Shown: one piece after another, positions 8,455 through 17,958 of the stretch | Numbering within the stretch: position 1 is the stretch's first letter | Layout: the number at the start of each line of letters is the position of its first letter | Assembly (NCBI GenBank): GCA_019217005.1 | Contig: JAHBNG010000065.1 | Coordinates: 14,144 to 78,143, forward strand | Origin: Chloroflexi bacterium TSY | GTDB taxonomy: Bacteria; Chloroflexota; Anaerolineae; Caldilineales; Caldilineaceae | DNA length: 64,000 nucleotides | Reading direction: 5' to 3' | The notes under the pieces: model-generated | Databases searched by the model: none | What the model was told of the DNA's origin: nothing | Seen by the model: the letters and a program-made list of their open reading frames with translations, nothing else | Translations under genes and position numbers: made by a program

Positions 8455-10111
8455 CTACTCTTCCACGTAAATCTCATTGAAGAAGATGTAGTTCATGGCA
8501 TTCATCGTCCAACTCTTGACGCTTGGTTTCGACAGAGCAATAAGGGGCTGGGACTGAACTGTGATAACTGGGGCCATATCGTCGATCACTGCTTGTTGAA
8601 TCTCAGTGTAGATTGCCTTGCGCTCCTCTTCGTTGGCCGTACTTGCACCAGCCGCAATGAGTTCGACCATATCTTCCCGCGGAAAACTATTCTGGTCTTT
8701 CCAATGCGGTCCATACATCACGTCGAAAATTCCATGTGGATCAGATTTGTAATTGGCCCAGTTGGCGATGAGTTGATAATTTCGGTTGACGTAGGCATCC
8801 AGCCAGGTAGAAATATCTGAAATATTGATATTGAGCGTAACGCCACATTCTGCCAGATTCTCCTGCCAGATGGTTGCCATGTTTTCCATCACTGCTACGC
8901 CCGAAATAGTCTCGATGGTTAGCTCCAAACCATCTGCGTAACCGGCCTCAGCGAGTAATGCTTTGGCCGCATCCGGGTCATAGCTGGGACCGTCCGGTTC
9001 GACATAGGCCCACGAACTCTTGGGTAGTGGACTCCATTGCACATCACCTTCTCCAAAGTAGACAGCCTGTCGAATGGCCTCCTTGTCCATACAGGTGAAG
9101 ATCGCACGCCGGACGCGCACATCCTGCAGCGGTTCATCCCGATTGGGCGCAACTTCGATGACAAAAATGCTGTTGCTGGCGGGTGGTGTATGAAACATGA
9201 TATCATCACGCCCTTTGAAACGCGCCGCATCGGCAGCTGGAACCTCGAAAACAGCGTCAACTTCGCCCGATTCCAAGTTCGTCAGCGCAACCGCCATGGC
9301 TTTTCCAAAAAATAAACTATACGCGTTCTGAATGGAAAAGCCTGAAGCCATTCCAAAAAGTCGGTTGAATACGTATAATTATTTTTTTGGAATGGCCCAT
9401 ATCGGGCAGAATCTTGAGTACAATCTGGTCTAACATAGGGGCGTCAGCCAAGTCATAGTCAGGATTCTTTTCCAACACGATGCGGTCGTTGGGAATCCAT
9501 TCCACAAACTTAAATGGCCCAGAACCCAATGGTTCTTTCTCTAGATCATCTGCGGATTCTTCAGCCACGATTGCGATCAATGATACCTCTTCCAGCCACG
9601 GTGCAACAGGGCGATTGAGGACCATCCTCACTGTCTGTTCGTCAACCGCTTCAATTGTCTCAATCGGTTCCATTTTGCTGGCGAAGGTTGCCTCTTGCTC
9701 GATGGTTCGCGTGAATGAAAAGACAACATCCTCGGCAGTCACGGCGCGTCCATTGTGGAAAGCAGCATCTGATCGCAGATGGAACGTATACTCTGTGCCA
9801 TCGTCAGAAATCTCCCAACTTTCAGCCAAGCCGGGCTGGACAGTCATGTCGGGTCCAATAATTGTAAGATGGTCAAAGACATTCTGGGCAACGAGATTCT
9901 GGTAGGCCATCAACTGATTCCAATGGGGATCAAAGTTGTCGAGCGCCTGGGTCAACCCAATCGTGAGTGTCCCACCACCAGCGGTCGATTCACTGGCCGA
10001 TGTATCTGCCATTTGGCCGCCATTACTCGCAGGAGCCGGTGCGGCACAGGCTGTCATCAATAGGGCCATCATGATTGGGACGGCTAGGATTGTATACGTG
10101 ATTTTCCTCAT
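8455..10111 (-). pseudogene. Peptide/nickel-type ABC solute-binding lipoprotein, interrupted
   Basis: An SBP family 5 protein (DppA/OppA/NikA-like). ATG at 10111 follows AAGGAGGAGATC; the signal peptide ends in the lipobox LMTAC, so the protein would be a lipid-anchored binding protein. FDPHWNQ, GLAESWEISDDGTEYTFHLR and AEDVVFSFTRT are family signatures. The gene is split by a 99-bp palindromic element at 9298-9396 with CCAT duplicated on both sides; the insert of 103 bases shifts the frame. Without it LPDMAVALTNLESGEVDAVF is continuous. The second half (to 8455) is intact, with a C-terminus that ends 64 bases before the permease start. All three genes of this importer are broken, and no ATPase genes follow. 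Confidence 0.87.
9298..9396. mobile_element. Short palindromic mobile element, ~100-bp family, copy 1
   Basis: 99 bp starting GGCTTTTCCAAAAAATAA and ending TTGGAATGGC, with an internal ATGGAAAAGCCTGAAGCC joint, so it can fold as two hairpins. CCAT is repeated on both sides (9294-9297, 9397-9400). A second copy of 101 bp with the same ends and the same middle joint is at 24609-24709. Confidence 0.75.
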
Positions 10112-10152
10112 GATCTCCTCCTTATCAATTGTTTGAGGGTGTTTTAAAAGTC

Positions 10153-10217
10153 TGTGGATGGTGGATAGTTGATAGTGGATGGTCACACCTGTCACTATCA
10201 ACTATCCACCATCCACA
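10153..10217. repeat. Perfect 25-bp inverted repeat (hairpin)
   Basis: Arms 10153-10177 and 10193-10217 are exact reverse complements over 25 bases, with a 15-base loop. It lies between the SDR stop and the binding-protein start. There is no T-run directly after the stem, so a simple intrinsic terminator is unlikely; a mobile palindrome or transcript-stabilising hairpin is possible. Confidence 0.8.
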
Positions 10218-10260
10218 AAACTTGCTCTGTTTGTGCAGAATTTTTGCAATCAATCAGAGA

Positions 10261-11067
10261 CTAGTCTATCGATCCCTGCCAAATTGTGATACCACCATCT
10301 ACGGCCAGAATTTGACTCGTTAAATAACCCGTGCCATCCGAAGCTAGAAAAACAGCCAAGTTTGCGATCTCCTCCTTATAGCCGAGTCGTCCCATGGGAA
10401 TCCTGCCATAGACCCGCTCTGCCCGCATCGGTTCCTCCGCTAGAAAATCTCTGTTCGCCGTCGTATCAACATGGCCCGGTGCAATGGCGTTAACGCTGAT
10501 GCCGTACGGGGCAAGTTCCACGGCCAATACTCTGCTCAGGCTATTGATGCCGCCTTTGCTCGAGGCATAAGCACCCATGTTCGAAAAAACCTCATCTGCT
10601 CCAGTCGATGAGATGTTGATGATCCTACCTGATTTCTGCTCTATCATTTGGCGAGCTGCGGCTTGCGAACACAAAAAGGTGCCCTTCAAGTTGACACTTA
10701 GCACTCGTTCCCACTCCGCTTCGGGGAGATCAAGGAGTGGCATCTTGTGATGAAAAGTCGCCGCGTTGTTGACGAGTACATCGATCCGCCCAAAGGTTGA
10801 CATTGTCTGCGTAAATAGCTCCTCAACCTGGTTGCGCCGCGCGATATTAACAGCGATCACCAGAGACCGTACACCAAACGTCTCGATTTCCTGCGCAACG
10901 CTTTCTGCCTTCTTTGCCTCCTCTCCTTCCGGCAAGTAGGTAATGACGACATTGGCTCCTGCTTGAGCCATGGCAAGTGCAATGCTTTGGCCGATTCCTC
11001 TAGAGGAACCTGTCACAATGACTGTATACTTTTTTAATGGCTGATTATTCGTGGGTGTTAAAAGCAT
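10261..11067 (-). CDS. Short-chain dehydrogenase/reductase (SDR)
   Basis: A classical SDR of about 268 residues that oxidises or reduces an alcohol/carbonyl with NAD(P). The cofactor motif is TGSSRGIG, the NNAA motif is in VLVNNAATFHH, and the catalytic Ser-Tyr-Lys set is in INISSTG and YASSKGG. FLASDGTGYLTSQ and VDGG close the fold as in FabG-like enzymes. I prefer the ATG at 11067 to one 24 bases upstream because TATAAT ends six bases before it (11074-11079 on the plus strand), which would place transcription start at or near the ATG, suggesting a leaderless message. It is upstream of the broken peptide importer on the same strand, separated by a large hairpin. Substrate unknown. Confidence 0.88.
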   Translation of the reverse strand: MLLTPTNNQPLKKYTVIVTGSSRGIGQSIALAMAQAGANVVITYLPEGEEAKKAESVAQEIETFGVRSLVIAVNIARRNQVEELFTQTMSTFGRIDVLVNNAATFHHKMPLLDLPEAEWERVLSVNLKGTFLCSQAAARQMIEQKSGRIINISSTGADEVFSNMGAYASSKGGINSLSRVLAVELAPYGISVNAIAPGHVDTTANRDFLAEEPMRAERVYGRIPMGRLGYKEEIANLAVFLASDGTGYLTSQILAVDGGITIWQGSID

Positions 11068-11073
11068 GAAATC

Positions 11074-11079
11074 ATTATA
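11074..11079 (-). promoter_or_regulatory. Possible -10 box of a leaderless SDR transcript
   Basis: TATAAT on the minus strand, six bases before the SDR ATG at 11067. No convincing -35 box is seen, so this is weak. Confidence 0.3.
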
Positions 11080-11423
11080 GCACAGGTACAATCAGGCACA
11101 TTGATCGTACCTACTGCAAGATTAGATATCTGCACGTACGAAAATCTATGGGCGAGTACACCTGTACCAAATATGGCTCCTCGCGAATGAGAGATATAGT
11201 CTTTCAGGAAAATCTATTCCTGTCGTTGATGGCATTTCAGCTAGTCAGCTCTCTGGCTGACCGGCTGAAATGTTGACAAGCTACTGTTTCGCGTGGAAAA
11301 ACATTATCTGAACATCTATAGAAAGAAAATAGATTTCGCGGCCGGAGTACAAAATGGCGCTTGCTCCGTTTTTCACAATATGATAAACTATCAATTGCTC
11401 CGTTTTTCACAATTAAATCGACA

Positions 11424-11498
11424 GTGTGTCCCAAAGTATGTAAATGGAGACCGCTCAGCTCGAGAACCTACTCCGTTTACACACTTTGTGGTACACAC
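11424..11498. repeat. 75-bp palindromic repeat, copy 1
   Basis: Ends GTGTGTCCCAAAGTATG and CACACTTTGTGGTACACAC are imperfect inverted repeats. A 74-bp copy is at 63486-63559 with nearly the same ends and a different centre. Confidence 0.7.
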
Positions 11499-11534
11499 CC
11501 ATTAAATCACGTATAGTCGGTGGCGTATTATAGT

Positions 11535-11550
11535 TTGTCAATGTTGACAA
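11535..11550. promoter_or_regulatory. Possible operator before the nucleotidyltransferase
   Basis: TTGTCAATGTTGACAA has 7-bp perfect arms around TG. It lies between a TATTAT box (11526-11531) and the ribosome site AAGGAGG, a place where a bound repressor would block transcription. The protein that would bind is unknown. Confidence 0.35.
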
Positions 11551-11562
11551 GGAGGTAGCACG

Positions 11563-12402
11563 ATGCCAGAAACAGTTGCAACGACCCAACAATGGGCTTT
11601 GATCCAACGGTGGATGGACTCGGTTCAACAGATTCCAGAGGTGGATGCGGCTTGGATAGAAGGCAGTTTGGCAAGCGATCGGGGCAATCCTAGCTCTGAC
11701 ATCGACATGCGCTTTGCAATTGCCGATGAGGCGTATGAACGCTTGTGGGGGAACGACCGCACGGCAGTGTTGGCTGGGCTGGGTGAGTATTACTTGCTAG
11801 AAACTCGCTTCATTCGTGCCTTGACCGATTCTGGGATTATCGTCGAATTGTGGTCCCATCGCACCAGTCAAGTTGAAAACCTTGAACTGTTCGAGTGGGA
11901 ACTCCTCTTTTCGCGTTTACCCAATGGTCGACCGCACTTTCGTCAATTGCCCCCCAAAAGCCCTGCCGAAACCTGGCCGGATTCCACCGAACTTACCCCA
12001 GCAGTTGTCTCGGATCTTGCGAATCTTGCCATCCTTTTTATGGCGCATGCGCCCGCCACACTTTATAATAACGAGATACAATCTGCCCGGTCTGGATTGG
12101 ATCGAGCCAGAAACGAAATGCTTCTCAAGATTCTCTATCGTCGATCTGGTCTCTGGTACTCAAAGCGATACAAGCACTTCACGGAGATCTTTCCACAAGA
12201 ATGGCTGGATGATTTTGCATCGACTTATATGAAGAGCGCTGACCCTTTCGATCCCACCGCTATCGCACAAGCCTATATTCGCTTGCACGAAGTGATCGGC
12301 AAGCATTTGCAGGCTCTAAGCGATACAGCAGGCGGCGGTTTTGATGCCATCTGGTATGAACGAGTATTTAAAAAGGTAGAGAGAGAATTCTTGGAGTTCT
12401 AA
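11563..12402 (+). CDS. Nucleotidyltransferase-fold protein (aminoglycoside-type)
   Basis: 279 residues. The polymerase-beta-like nucleotidyltransferase signature is clear: EGSLASDRGNPSSDIDMRFA, that is GS followed by a DxD metal site near residues 33-50. A third acidic residue may be in IVELWSH. The C-terminal half is helical and lacks other motifs I recognise, similar to kanamycin/lincosamide nucleotidyltransferase-like and DUF4037-like proteins. ATG at 11563 follows AAGGAGGTAGCACG. It ends 14 bases before the ketopantoate reductase-like gene, so the two are probably cotranscribed. Whether it modifies a drug, tRNA or a protein cannot be told. Confidence 0.8.
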   Translation: MPETVATTQQWALIQRWMDSVQQIPEVDAAWIEGSLASDRGNPSSDIDMRFAIADEAYERLWGNDRTAVLAGLGEYYLLETRFIRALTDSGIIVELWSHRTSQVENLELFEWELLFSRLPNGRPHFRQLPPKSPAETWPDSTELTPAVVSDLANLAILFMAHAPATLYNNEIQSARSGLDRARNEMLLKILYRRSGLWYSKRYKHFTEIFPQEWLDDFASTYMKSADPFDPTAIAQAYIRLHEVIGKHLQALSDTAGGGFDAIWYERVFKKVEREFLEF

Positions 12403-12416
12403 ATAGGGAGTACACG

Positions 12417-13337
12417 ATGAAAATCGCAGTCATTGGGACCGGTGCAATGGGGTCGATCTATGCCGGTCTGTTGGCGGATGCTGGCAACGAGATCTGGGCG
12501 ATTGACATTTGGCAGGAACATTTGGAGGTGATTCGCGAAAATGGTCTGCGCGTCGAAGGAGCAAGCGGCGACCGTGTGGTGCGGCAGATCCAGACCTCGA
12601 CCCGGGCAGCGGATGCTGGCCCCTGTGATCTGGTGATTGTTGCAACCAAGGCTTCCGGTGTTGGCACCGCGGCGCAGTCAATTCTGCCAATTTTACGCGA
12701 TGATACACTTGTGCTGACAATTCAGAACGGGCTTGGCGCTGCCGAGCGAATTTGCGAGCATCTGACGCCGGACAACGTGTTGCTTGGTGTAGCTGGTGGA
12801 TTTGGCGCGTCGATCGAGGGGCCGGGGCACGTGCATCACAACGGCATGGAATTGATTCGGATTGGTGAAATGACGGGTGGACGCACGGAGCGGGTTGAGC
12901 GAGTTGCACAGCTCTGGCGAAATGCCGGTTTCAATGTCAGAGCCTTTGCCGACATGAACCAGCTTGTTTGGGAGAAGTTTATCTGCAATGTTACATTTAG
13001 TGGGCCGTGTACCGTCTTTCACCGCACTGTGCGCGAGATGATGCAGGATCCTCACTCGTGGAAGATCGCCTTGGGGTGTGGCCTGGAAGCATATGAAGTA
13101 GGCTGCGCCAAAGGGATCACCTTCTCGTTTGAGGATGCGGCCACGTACATTACAAATTTTGGTCGCAAAATTCCCGATGCGCGGCCATCGATGTTGCAGG
13201 ATCATTTGGCCAAGCGGCCATCTGAGATCGATGTGATCAATGGAATGGTCCCTGTTGTAGCCGCAGAAGTAGCCCTGACTGCAGCGTATAATGAGGTAGT
13301 GACCGCCATTGTCAAGTCGCGAGAAGCGGAATTCTAA
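12417..13337 (+). CDS. Ketopantoate reductase family protein (PanE/ApbA-like)
   Basis: 306 residues, the normal length. The N-terminal Rossmann motif is AVIGTGAMGSIYAGLLADAG. The conserved NGLG region is IQNGLGAAERI; the catalytic Lys is in LVWEKFICNV near residue 187; SEIDVINGMVP near residue 280 matches the substrate-binding ExxxxNG segment. The family reduces 2-dehydropantoate to pantoate with NADPH in coenzyme A synthesis. Many paralogues reduce other 2-oxo acids, and this copy lies next to a nucleotidyltransferase in a catabolic region, not beside panB/panC. CoaX and CoaBC are encoded about 16 kb away. The start ATG follows GGGAG. Confidence 0.88.
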   Translation: MKIAVIGTGAMGSIYAGLLADAGNEIWAIDIWQEHLEVIRENGLRVEGASGDRVVRQIQTSTRAADAGPCDLVIVATKASGVGTAAQSILPILRDDTLVLTIQNGLGAAERICEHLTPDNVLLGVAGGFGASIEGPGHVHHNGMELIRIGEMTGGRTERVERVAQLWRNAGFNVRAFADMNQLVWEKFICNVTFSGPCTVFHRTVREMMQDPHSWKIALGCGLEAYEVGCAKGITFSFEDAATYITNFGRKIPDARPSMLQDHLAKRPSEIDVINGMVPVVAAEVALTAAYNEVVTAIVKSREAEF

Positions 13338-13402
13338 TCTGGTAATTAGATATTGACCTACTCTTAAATGCACTTTCTTAACACAGCATCAAGGACCTTT
13401 CA

Positions 13403-16400
13403 ATGAACAATCCTGCCCCAACAGACGAGCCCACTCCAGCCACCACGTCCATACCTTCTCTGGATGAAGAACCAGCCAACGATGAACCTGAACAATCACC
13501 CGAACAAAAAGCGATTTCAAAAGCCGTAGCTGGTCTCAAACTACGCAGCATCGGACCGGCCCTCATGGGTGGACGGATTGCCGATATTGCTGTACACCCC
13601 ACAAAGCGTAGCACTTGGTATGTGGCCGTCGGCTCTGGTGGCGTCTGGAAAACAACCAATGCGGGCACGACCTGGCAGCCGATCTTTGATGAACAATCTT
13701 CCTATTCGATTGGGTGCGTCACGCTTGATCCCAGCAACCCCGATATTGTCTGGGTGGGAACGGGAGAAAACGCGAGTGGGCGGCACGTGGGGTGGGGAGA
13801 TGGGGTCTATCGTAGCCTAAATGGTGGGACGTCTTGGCAGCGCATGGGGTTAGAAACGTCCGAACACATCGGCAACATTCTGGTTGATCCACGGGATGGA
13901 AATGTTGTCTATGTGGCCGCGGAAGGTCCACTCTGGTCTGCGGGTGGAGAGAGAGGGGTGTTCAAGACGAGTGATGGCGGTGAGAACTGGGTTGCCGTCC
14001 TTGACATCGATGATCATACAGGCGTCACCGACATTGCGTTCGATCCGTCAAATCCAGATGTGATCTATGCCGCGGCTTATCAGCGTCGTCGACATATTTG
14101 GTCGCTGCTTGCTGGTGGGCCCGGTTCGGGAATCTACAAGTCGACCGATGGTGGCGCAAGCTGGCGCAAGATCACCGAAGGATTGCCAGAGGGCGATATG
14201 GGCAAAATCGGGCTAGCCGTTTCGCCGGCGAATCCGTCGCTTGTCTATGCCACGATTGAGGCGAACAAGGAGGAGAAGGGATTTTATCGCTCTCAAGATC
14301 GGGGCGAAAGTTGGGAACAACGCAATTCTTACATCTCTGGCGGAACCGGTCCCCATTACTATCAAGTCATCGAAGCATCGCCACAAAATGCCGATTTGGT
14401 CTATCAGATGGATGTCTTTATTCAAGTGACCAGAGATGGTGGAACAACCTTTAACTATTTGGAAACGGGTAAGGATAAACATAGCGATAATCATGCACTT
14501 TGGATCGATCCGGACAACGGTCAGCACCTTCTGTGCGGCACCGATGCTGGGCTGTATGAAAGTTTTGATGAAGGCCAGACGTGGCGTCATTTCCCCAACT
14601 TGCCTGTCTCACAATTTTATCGGGTTGCGTTGGACAGCACAGTACCTTTCTACAACATCCTAGGTGGCGCGCAAGATTTGGGGACGCTCTTTGGCCCATC
14701 TCGCACCATGCATGTGGAGGGTGTGCGCAACCAGGATTGGTATGTACCCCTGGGTGCCGATGGCTATCACGTTGCTTTCGATCCGACCGATCCGGAAACA
14801 ATGTATCTAGAGTATCAGAATGGCAATCTCTTCCGTTATGATCGGCGTAGTGAAGAGATGTTGGACATCCAGCCGCAACCTGCCCCTGGCGATCCACCTG
14901 AGCGTTGGAACTGGGATGCGCCGATCTTGGTTAGCCCTCACTCGCCTACTCGTCTCTACTATGGCTCCCAGCGGTTGTGGCGTAGCGATGATCGAGGGAA
15001 CTCCTGGAGACCCGTTAGTGGTGACCTGACCCAAAACCAGAATCGTTATGAGCTCGCACTCATGGGACGGATCTGGAGCGTGGACGATCTCTATGACAAT
15101 GGGGCCATGTCCAAATATGGCACCATCTCCAACCTATCTGAATCACCTTTACAAGAGGAGCTGCTCTATGTCTGCACCGATGATGGATTGATTCAGGTGA
15201 GCGAAGATGGCGGTCAAACCTGGAGAGAGGCGGCAAGGCTGCCAGACGTTCCAACGCATTCCTTTATTCAGGATGTGGAGGCGTCCCAACATGATGTTAA
15301 GATCGTCTTTGCTGTGGCCGACGCGCACAAGATTGGTGACTTTGCCCCCTACGTTTTTGAAAGCAACGATCAGGGACGCAGTTGGCAATCGATCGTGGGA
15401 GACCTTCCGGCTGGTACCATTGTCTGGGCGGTGGAGCAGGATCATGTGAATCCCGATTTGCTCTTTTTGGCGACTGAATTTGGGCTTTACTTTACGCCCA
15501 ACCGAGGCACAAATTGGTTCAAGCTGAGCGGAGATGTGCCGACTATTGCCTTTCGGGATATCGAGCTTCAACGCCGGGAGAATGACTTGGTCGGTGCTTC
15601 GTTTGGGCGCGGATTCTATGTTTTAGATGACTATTCTCCGCTGCGTCATATAGCCACTGACGAACTCCATAAAGAAGGACATCTCTTTCCCGTGCGGGAT
15701 GCCTGGTGGTATGTGCCGTATCTGCCCATGCAGGCGCGGGGTCAACCTACATTGGGGAGTACGTCGTATAAAGCACCCAATCCACCATTCGGCGCGACCT
15801 TCACCTACTATCTTCGTGAGACTGCCATGACTGAAAAGGAAGCGCGCAACGAGGCTGAGAATGAGTTGCGCGAACAGAGCGAAGATGTCCCATTCCCTGG
15901 TTGGGAACGGCTACGACGGGAAGCAGGTGAGCGCCAGCCGCAGGTGCTGATTCTTGTGCGCAAGGCCGACGGGCAACCCGTTCGGTGGATTGAAGGACCT
16001 GCAAAAGAGGGCCTTCATCGAATCAGTTGGGACTTGCGTTTGCCTGCACCAAATCCAGTTGATCTGAAAAAGCCAGGGTTCCGATTCCCGTGGGCAATAC
16101 CACCTCGAGGGCCGCTTGCTGCACCGGGGCAATACAGTGCACAACTCTATCTCGTGAGCCGCGATGGTCTCCGCTCGTTTGGCGCTCCGGAAAGGTTCGA
16201 GGTGAAGGCTATTCCGACACTATCATCAGAGATCGATCTCGATGAAGTGACGATGTTCCAATATGAAACAGGCGAATTGTTACGCAGGGTTGCGGGAGCA
16301 AATGAAGAAATTGAGCGGGTGCAGGATCGTTTGCGTCACATGGACGCAGCCCTGCTTGAAACGCCGCGTGTCGATCCGGCGCTCTTTGCGCGCGTTGATG

Positions 16401-16696
16401 CGCTTCGCTCCACGTTCGAAGAGCTCGCGACGCGACTCTCGCGAGACAAAGTTCGCCAACGACTGAATGAGCCGAGCATTCCGACGATTCGCGAGCGAGC
16501 TGGTCGGGTTGCACGGGGACATTGGCTGACGCGGCAGAGTCCCACCGAAACGCAACGACGCAATTTTGAGATTGCATCCCAAGACTTTGCGGTCTTTGTG
16601 CGAGAACTGGCATCCCTGATCGAGAACGATCTGGCACAGTTGGAAGCTGAACTCGAAGCGGCAGGCGCACCTTGGACGCCGGGGCGGCGGTTATAA
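13403..16696 (+). CDS. Large Asp-box (BNR/sortilin-like) beta-propeller protein
   Basis: 1097 residues. At least eleven Asp-box motifs (SxDxGxxW type) are visible, for example TTNAGTTW, SLNGGTSW, TSDGGENW, STDGGASW, SQDRGESW, SFDEGQTW, SDDRGNSW, SEDGGQTW, SNDQGRSW and TPNRGTNW, so most of the protein should form one or two propellers like the VPS10/sortilin N-domain or family-74-type glycosidases. The last 300 residues are not propeller: a beta-rich part with LHRISWDLRLPAPNPVDLKK and a helical end. No signal peptide or membrane segment is seen, unusual for such proteins. ATG at 13403 follows AAGGA. It is followed closely by another propeller gene and a sugar isomerase. Catalytic activity is not shown by the sequence. 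Confidence 0.85.
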   Translation: MNNPAPTDEPTPATTSIPSLDEEPANDEPEQSPEQKAISKAVAGLKLRSIGPALMGGRIADIAVHPTKRSTWYVAVGSGGVWKTTNAGTTWQPIFDEQSSYSIGCVTLDPSNPDIVWVGTGENASGRHVGWGDGVYRSLNGGTSWQRMGLETSEHIGNILVDPRDGNVVYVAAEGPLWSAGGERGVFKTSDGGENWVAVLDIDDHTGVTDIAFDPSNPDVIYAAAYQRRRHIWSLLAGGPGSGIYKSTDGGASWRKITEGLPEGDMGKIGLAVSPANPSLVYATIEANKEEKGFYRSQDRGESWEQRNSYISGGTGPHYYQVIEASPQNADLVYQMDVFIQVTRDGGTTFNYLETGKDKHSDNHALWIDPDNGQHLLCGTDAGLYESFDEGQTWRHFPNLPVSQFYRVALDSTVPFYNILGGAQDLGTLFGPSRTMHVEGVRNQDWYVPLGADGYHVAFDPTDPETMYLEYQNGNLFRYDRRSEEMLDIQPQPAPGDPPERWNWDAPILVSPHSPTRLYYGSQRLWRSDDRGNSWRPVSGDLTQNQNRYELALMGRIWSVDDLYDNGAMSKYGTISNLSESPLQEELLYVCTDDGLIQVSEDGGQTWREAARLPDVPTHSFIQDVEASQHDVKIVFAVADAHKIGDFAPYVFESNDQGRSWQSIVGDLPAGTIVWAVEQDHVNPDLLFLATEFGLYFTPNRGTNWFKLSGDVPTIAFRDIELQRRENDLVGASFGRGFYVLDDYSPLRHIATDELHKEGHLFPVRDAWWYVPYLPMQARGQPTLGSTSYKAPNPPFGATFTYYLRETAMTEKEARNEAENELREQSEDVPFPGWERLRREAGERQPQVLILVRKADGQPVRWIEGPAKEGLHRISWDLRLPAPNPVDLKKPGFRFPWAIPPRGPLAAPGQYSAQLYLVSRDGLRSFGAPERFEVKAIPTLSSEIDLDEVTMFQYETGELLRRVAGANEEIERVQDRLRHMDAALLETPRVDPALFARVDALRSTFEELATRLSRDKVRQRLNEPSIPTIRERAGRVARGHWLTRQSPTETQRRNFEIASQDFAVFVRELASLIENDLAQLEAELEAAGAPWTPGRRL

Positions 16697-16785
16697 AATT
16701 AATACAAGCTGAATTTGTTCAATTGCTTGATAAGCGAGCCGCACAACCCATTCTGCTCGACGAAAACAGGAAAGGACAAGCAACT

Positions 16786-17958
16786 ATGACTGAGCAATAC
16801 CGTAGTGGCAAAGAAGCCATTCTGCTTCAAGACAAAGTCACAGGGTGCGAATTCCTGCAACTGACCAACTCCAGAACCGAACGTTCCGTCCACAGCTATT
16901 ACGACATCCCGCCTTGGTCACCCAAGACCGGACAGATCGCTTTTAGCAGTATGATGCCCGATAGCGATGAAGCAGATATTTATGTGATGGATCGAGATGG
17001 AGCCAATATCGCCTACTTGGCGCATTCCAAGGCAGCAAGTCCAAATGATGGAGCGATGGCTCAATGGTCTTTTGATGGGAGGCGCATTTACTTCAAGGAT
17101 CGGGAAGGCGATCAACGACTCATAGCCTGGGTCGATGTGGCGACAGGTCGCAAGGAAACATATCCAGGCGATCTGCGCATGATGTCCCCGACCCGCAACA
17201 TGAACGCCTACCACACGCTCTGTCGTGATTATGCGGACCAAGAGATCATCCGTCTGCGCGAGGAGCATGGCATCTTTGTGCAAGATCTGGATAGAGGCGA
17301 GAGTCAGATGTTAGCGTCCGCGGCGGAGTGTTGGGACATGCATCCACGACGAGATGAGATTACCGACTGGCACCTCTATGTCAAGCATAGCAAATGGTCG
17401 CCAGATGGCACGCGCCTCATGTTTGTCTTTACCAACGAGATTCATTACGCCAACAAATATTTGGAACTCCCGCGGGTTAAAGATGTCTATGTGGTAAACT
17501 CGGACGGGACAGGGCTGAAGCGAGTGGGAGAGTTTGGCGATCACCCCCTATGGCACCCAAATGGAGAGGACATTTTGACCAACAGTCCATTTGAGGGTCG
17601 TCCACAAAATGGCTTGGTCCTGACTAATGTTGAGACGGGTGTTCAACGTCTTGCGACGGCGAGTATTGGCGGCTTTGGACACCCTTCTTATGCCCCAGAC
17701 GGTCGCCGAATCGCGGTCGACTATGTCCTGGCACGTGAGGGCTATGGCTCTATCAATGTCGCACATATCCATGATAGTTCACCAGAGAAGGATTGGGTGG
17801 AGCACTTGTTGGATGTGCGAGTGTTGGATCACTCTCATGTCGGAACACATCTCCATCCTGTTTGGTCGCGGGATGGGAAGCAAATTATGATCGCCAGCGA
17901 TGCGTCAGGTCTTGCACAGCTCTGTGTTGTATCAAGTCAAAGGAAATCAAACCCATGA
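16786..17958 (+). CDS. TolB-like beta-propeller protein, possibly oligogalacturonate-lyase-like
   Basis: About 390 residues. Repeated blades with WSPKTGQIAFSS, WSFDGRRIYFKD, WSPDGTRLMFVF, WHPNGEDI, YAPDGRRIAVD and WSRDGKQIMIASD indicate a WD40-like/PD40 propeller. Histidine-rich loops (THLHPVW near the end, DWHLYVKHSKW) recall the metal-binding loops of family-22 oligogalacturonate lyases, but the assignment is tentative. An ORF extension to 16672 overlaps the previous gene; I chose ATG at 16786, after AGGAAAGGAC. Its stop overlaps the next gene's ATG (ATGA), so the two are translationally coupled. No signal peptide is present. Confidence 0.75.
   Translation: MTEQYRSGKEAILLQDKVTGCEFLQLTNSRTERSVHSYYDIPPWSPKTGQIAFSSMMPDSDEADIYVMDRDGANIAYLAHSKAASPNDGAMAQWSFDGRRIYFKDREGDQRLIAWVDVATGRKETYPGDLRMMSPTRNMNAYHTLCRDYADQEIIRLREEHGIFVQDLDRGESQMLASAAECWDMHPRRDEITDWHLYVKHSKWSPDGTRLMFVFTNEIHYANKYLELPRVKDVYVVNSDGTGLKRVGEFGDHPLWHPNGEDILTNSPFEGRPQNGLVLTNVETGVQRLATASIGGFGHPSYAPDGRRIAVDYVLAREGYGSINVAHIHDSSPEKDWVEHLLDVRVLDHSHVGTHLHPVWSRDGKQIMIASDASGLAQLCVVSSQRKSNP

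Larger units (their letters stand above)
11068..11562. other. Intergenic region with several repeats
   Basis: No gene seen in 495 bases between divergent genes. It holds an imperfect hairpin (arms 11233-11248 and 11257-11272, 14 of 16 pairing), a 19-bp direct repeat TTGCTCCGTTTTTCACAAT (11361-11379, 11395-11413), a 75-bp palindromic repeat (11424-11498) and a possible operator (11535-11550). Confidence 0.7.

Noticed and set aside
17793..17954. Upstream extension of the sugar isomerase gene
   Set aside because: It overlaps the preceding propeller gene by 160 bases; the ATGA overlap with a ribosome site at 17955 is the natural start.
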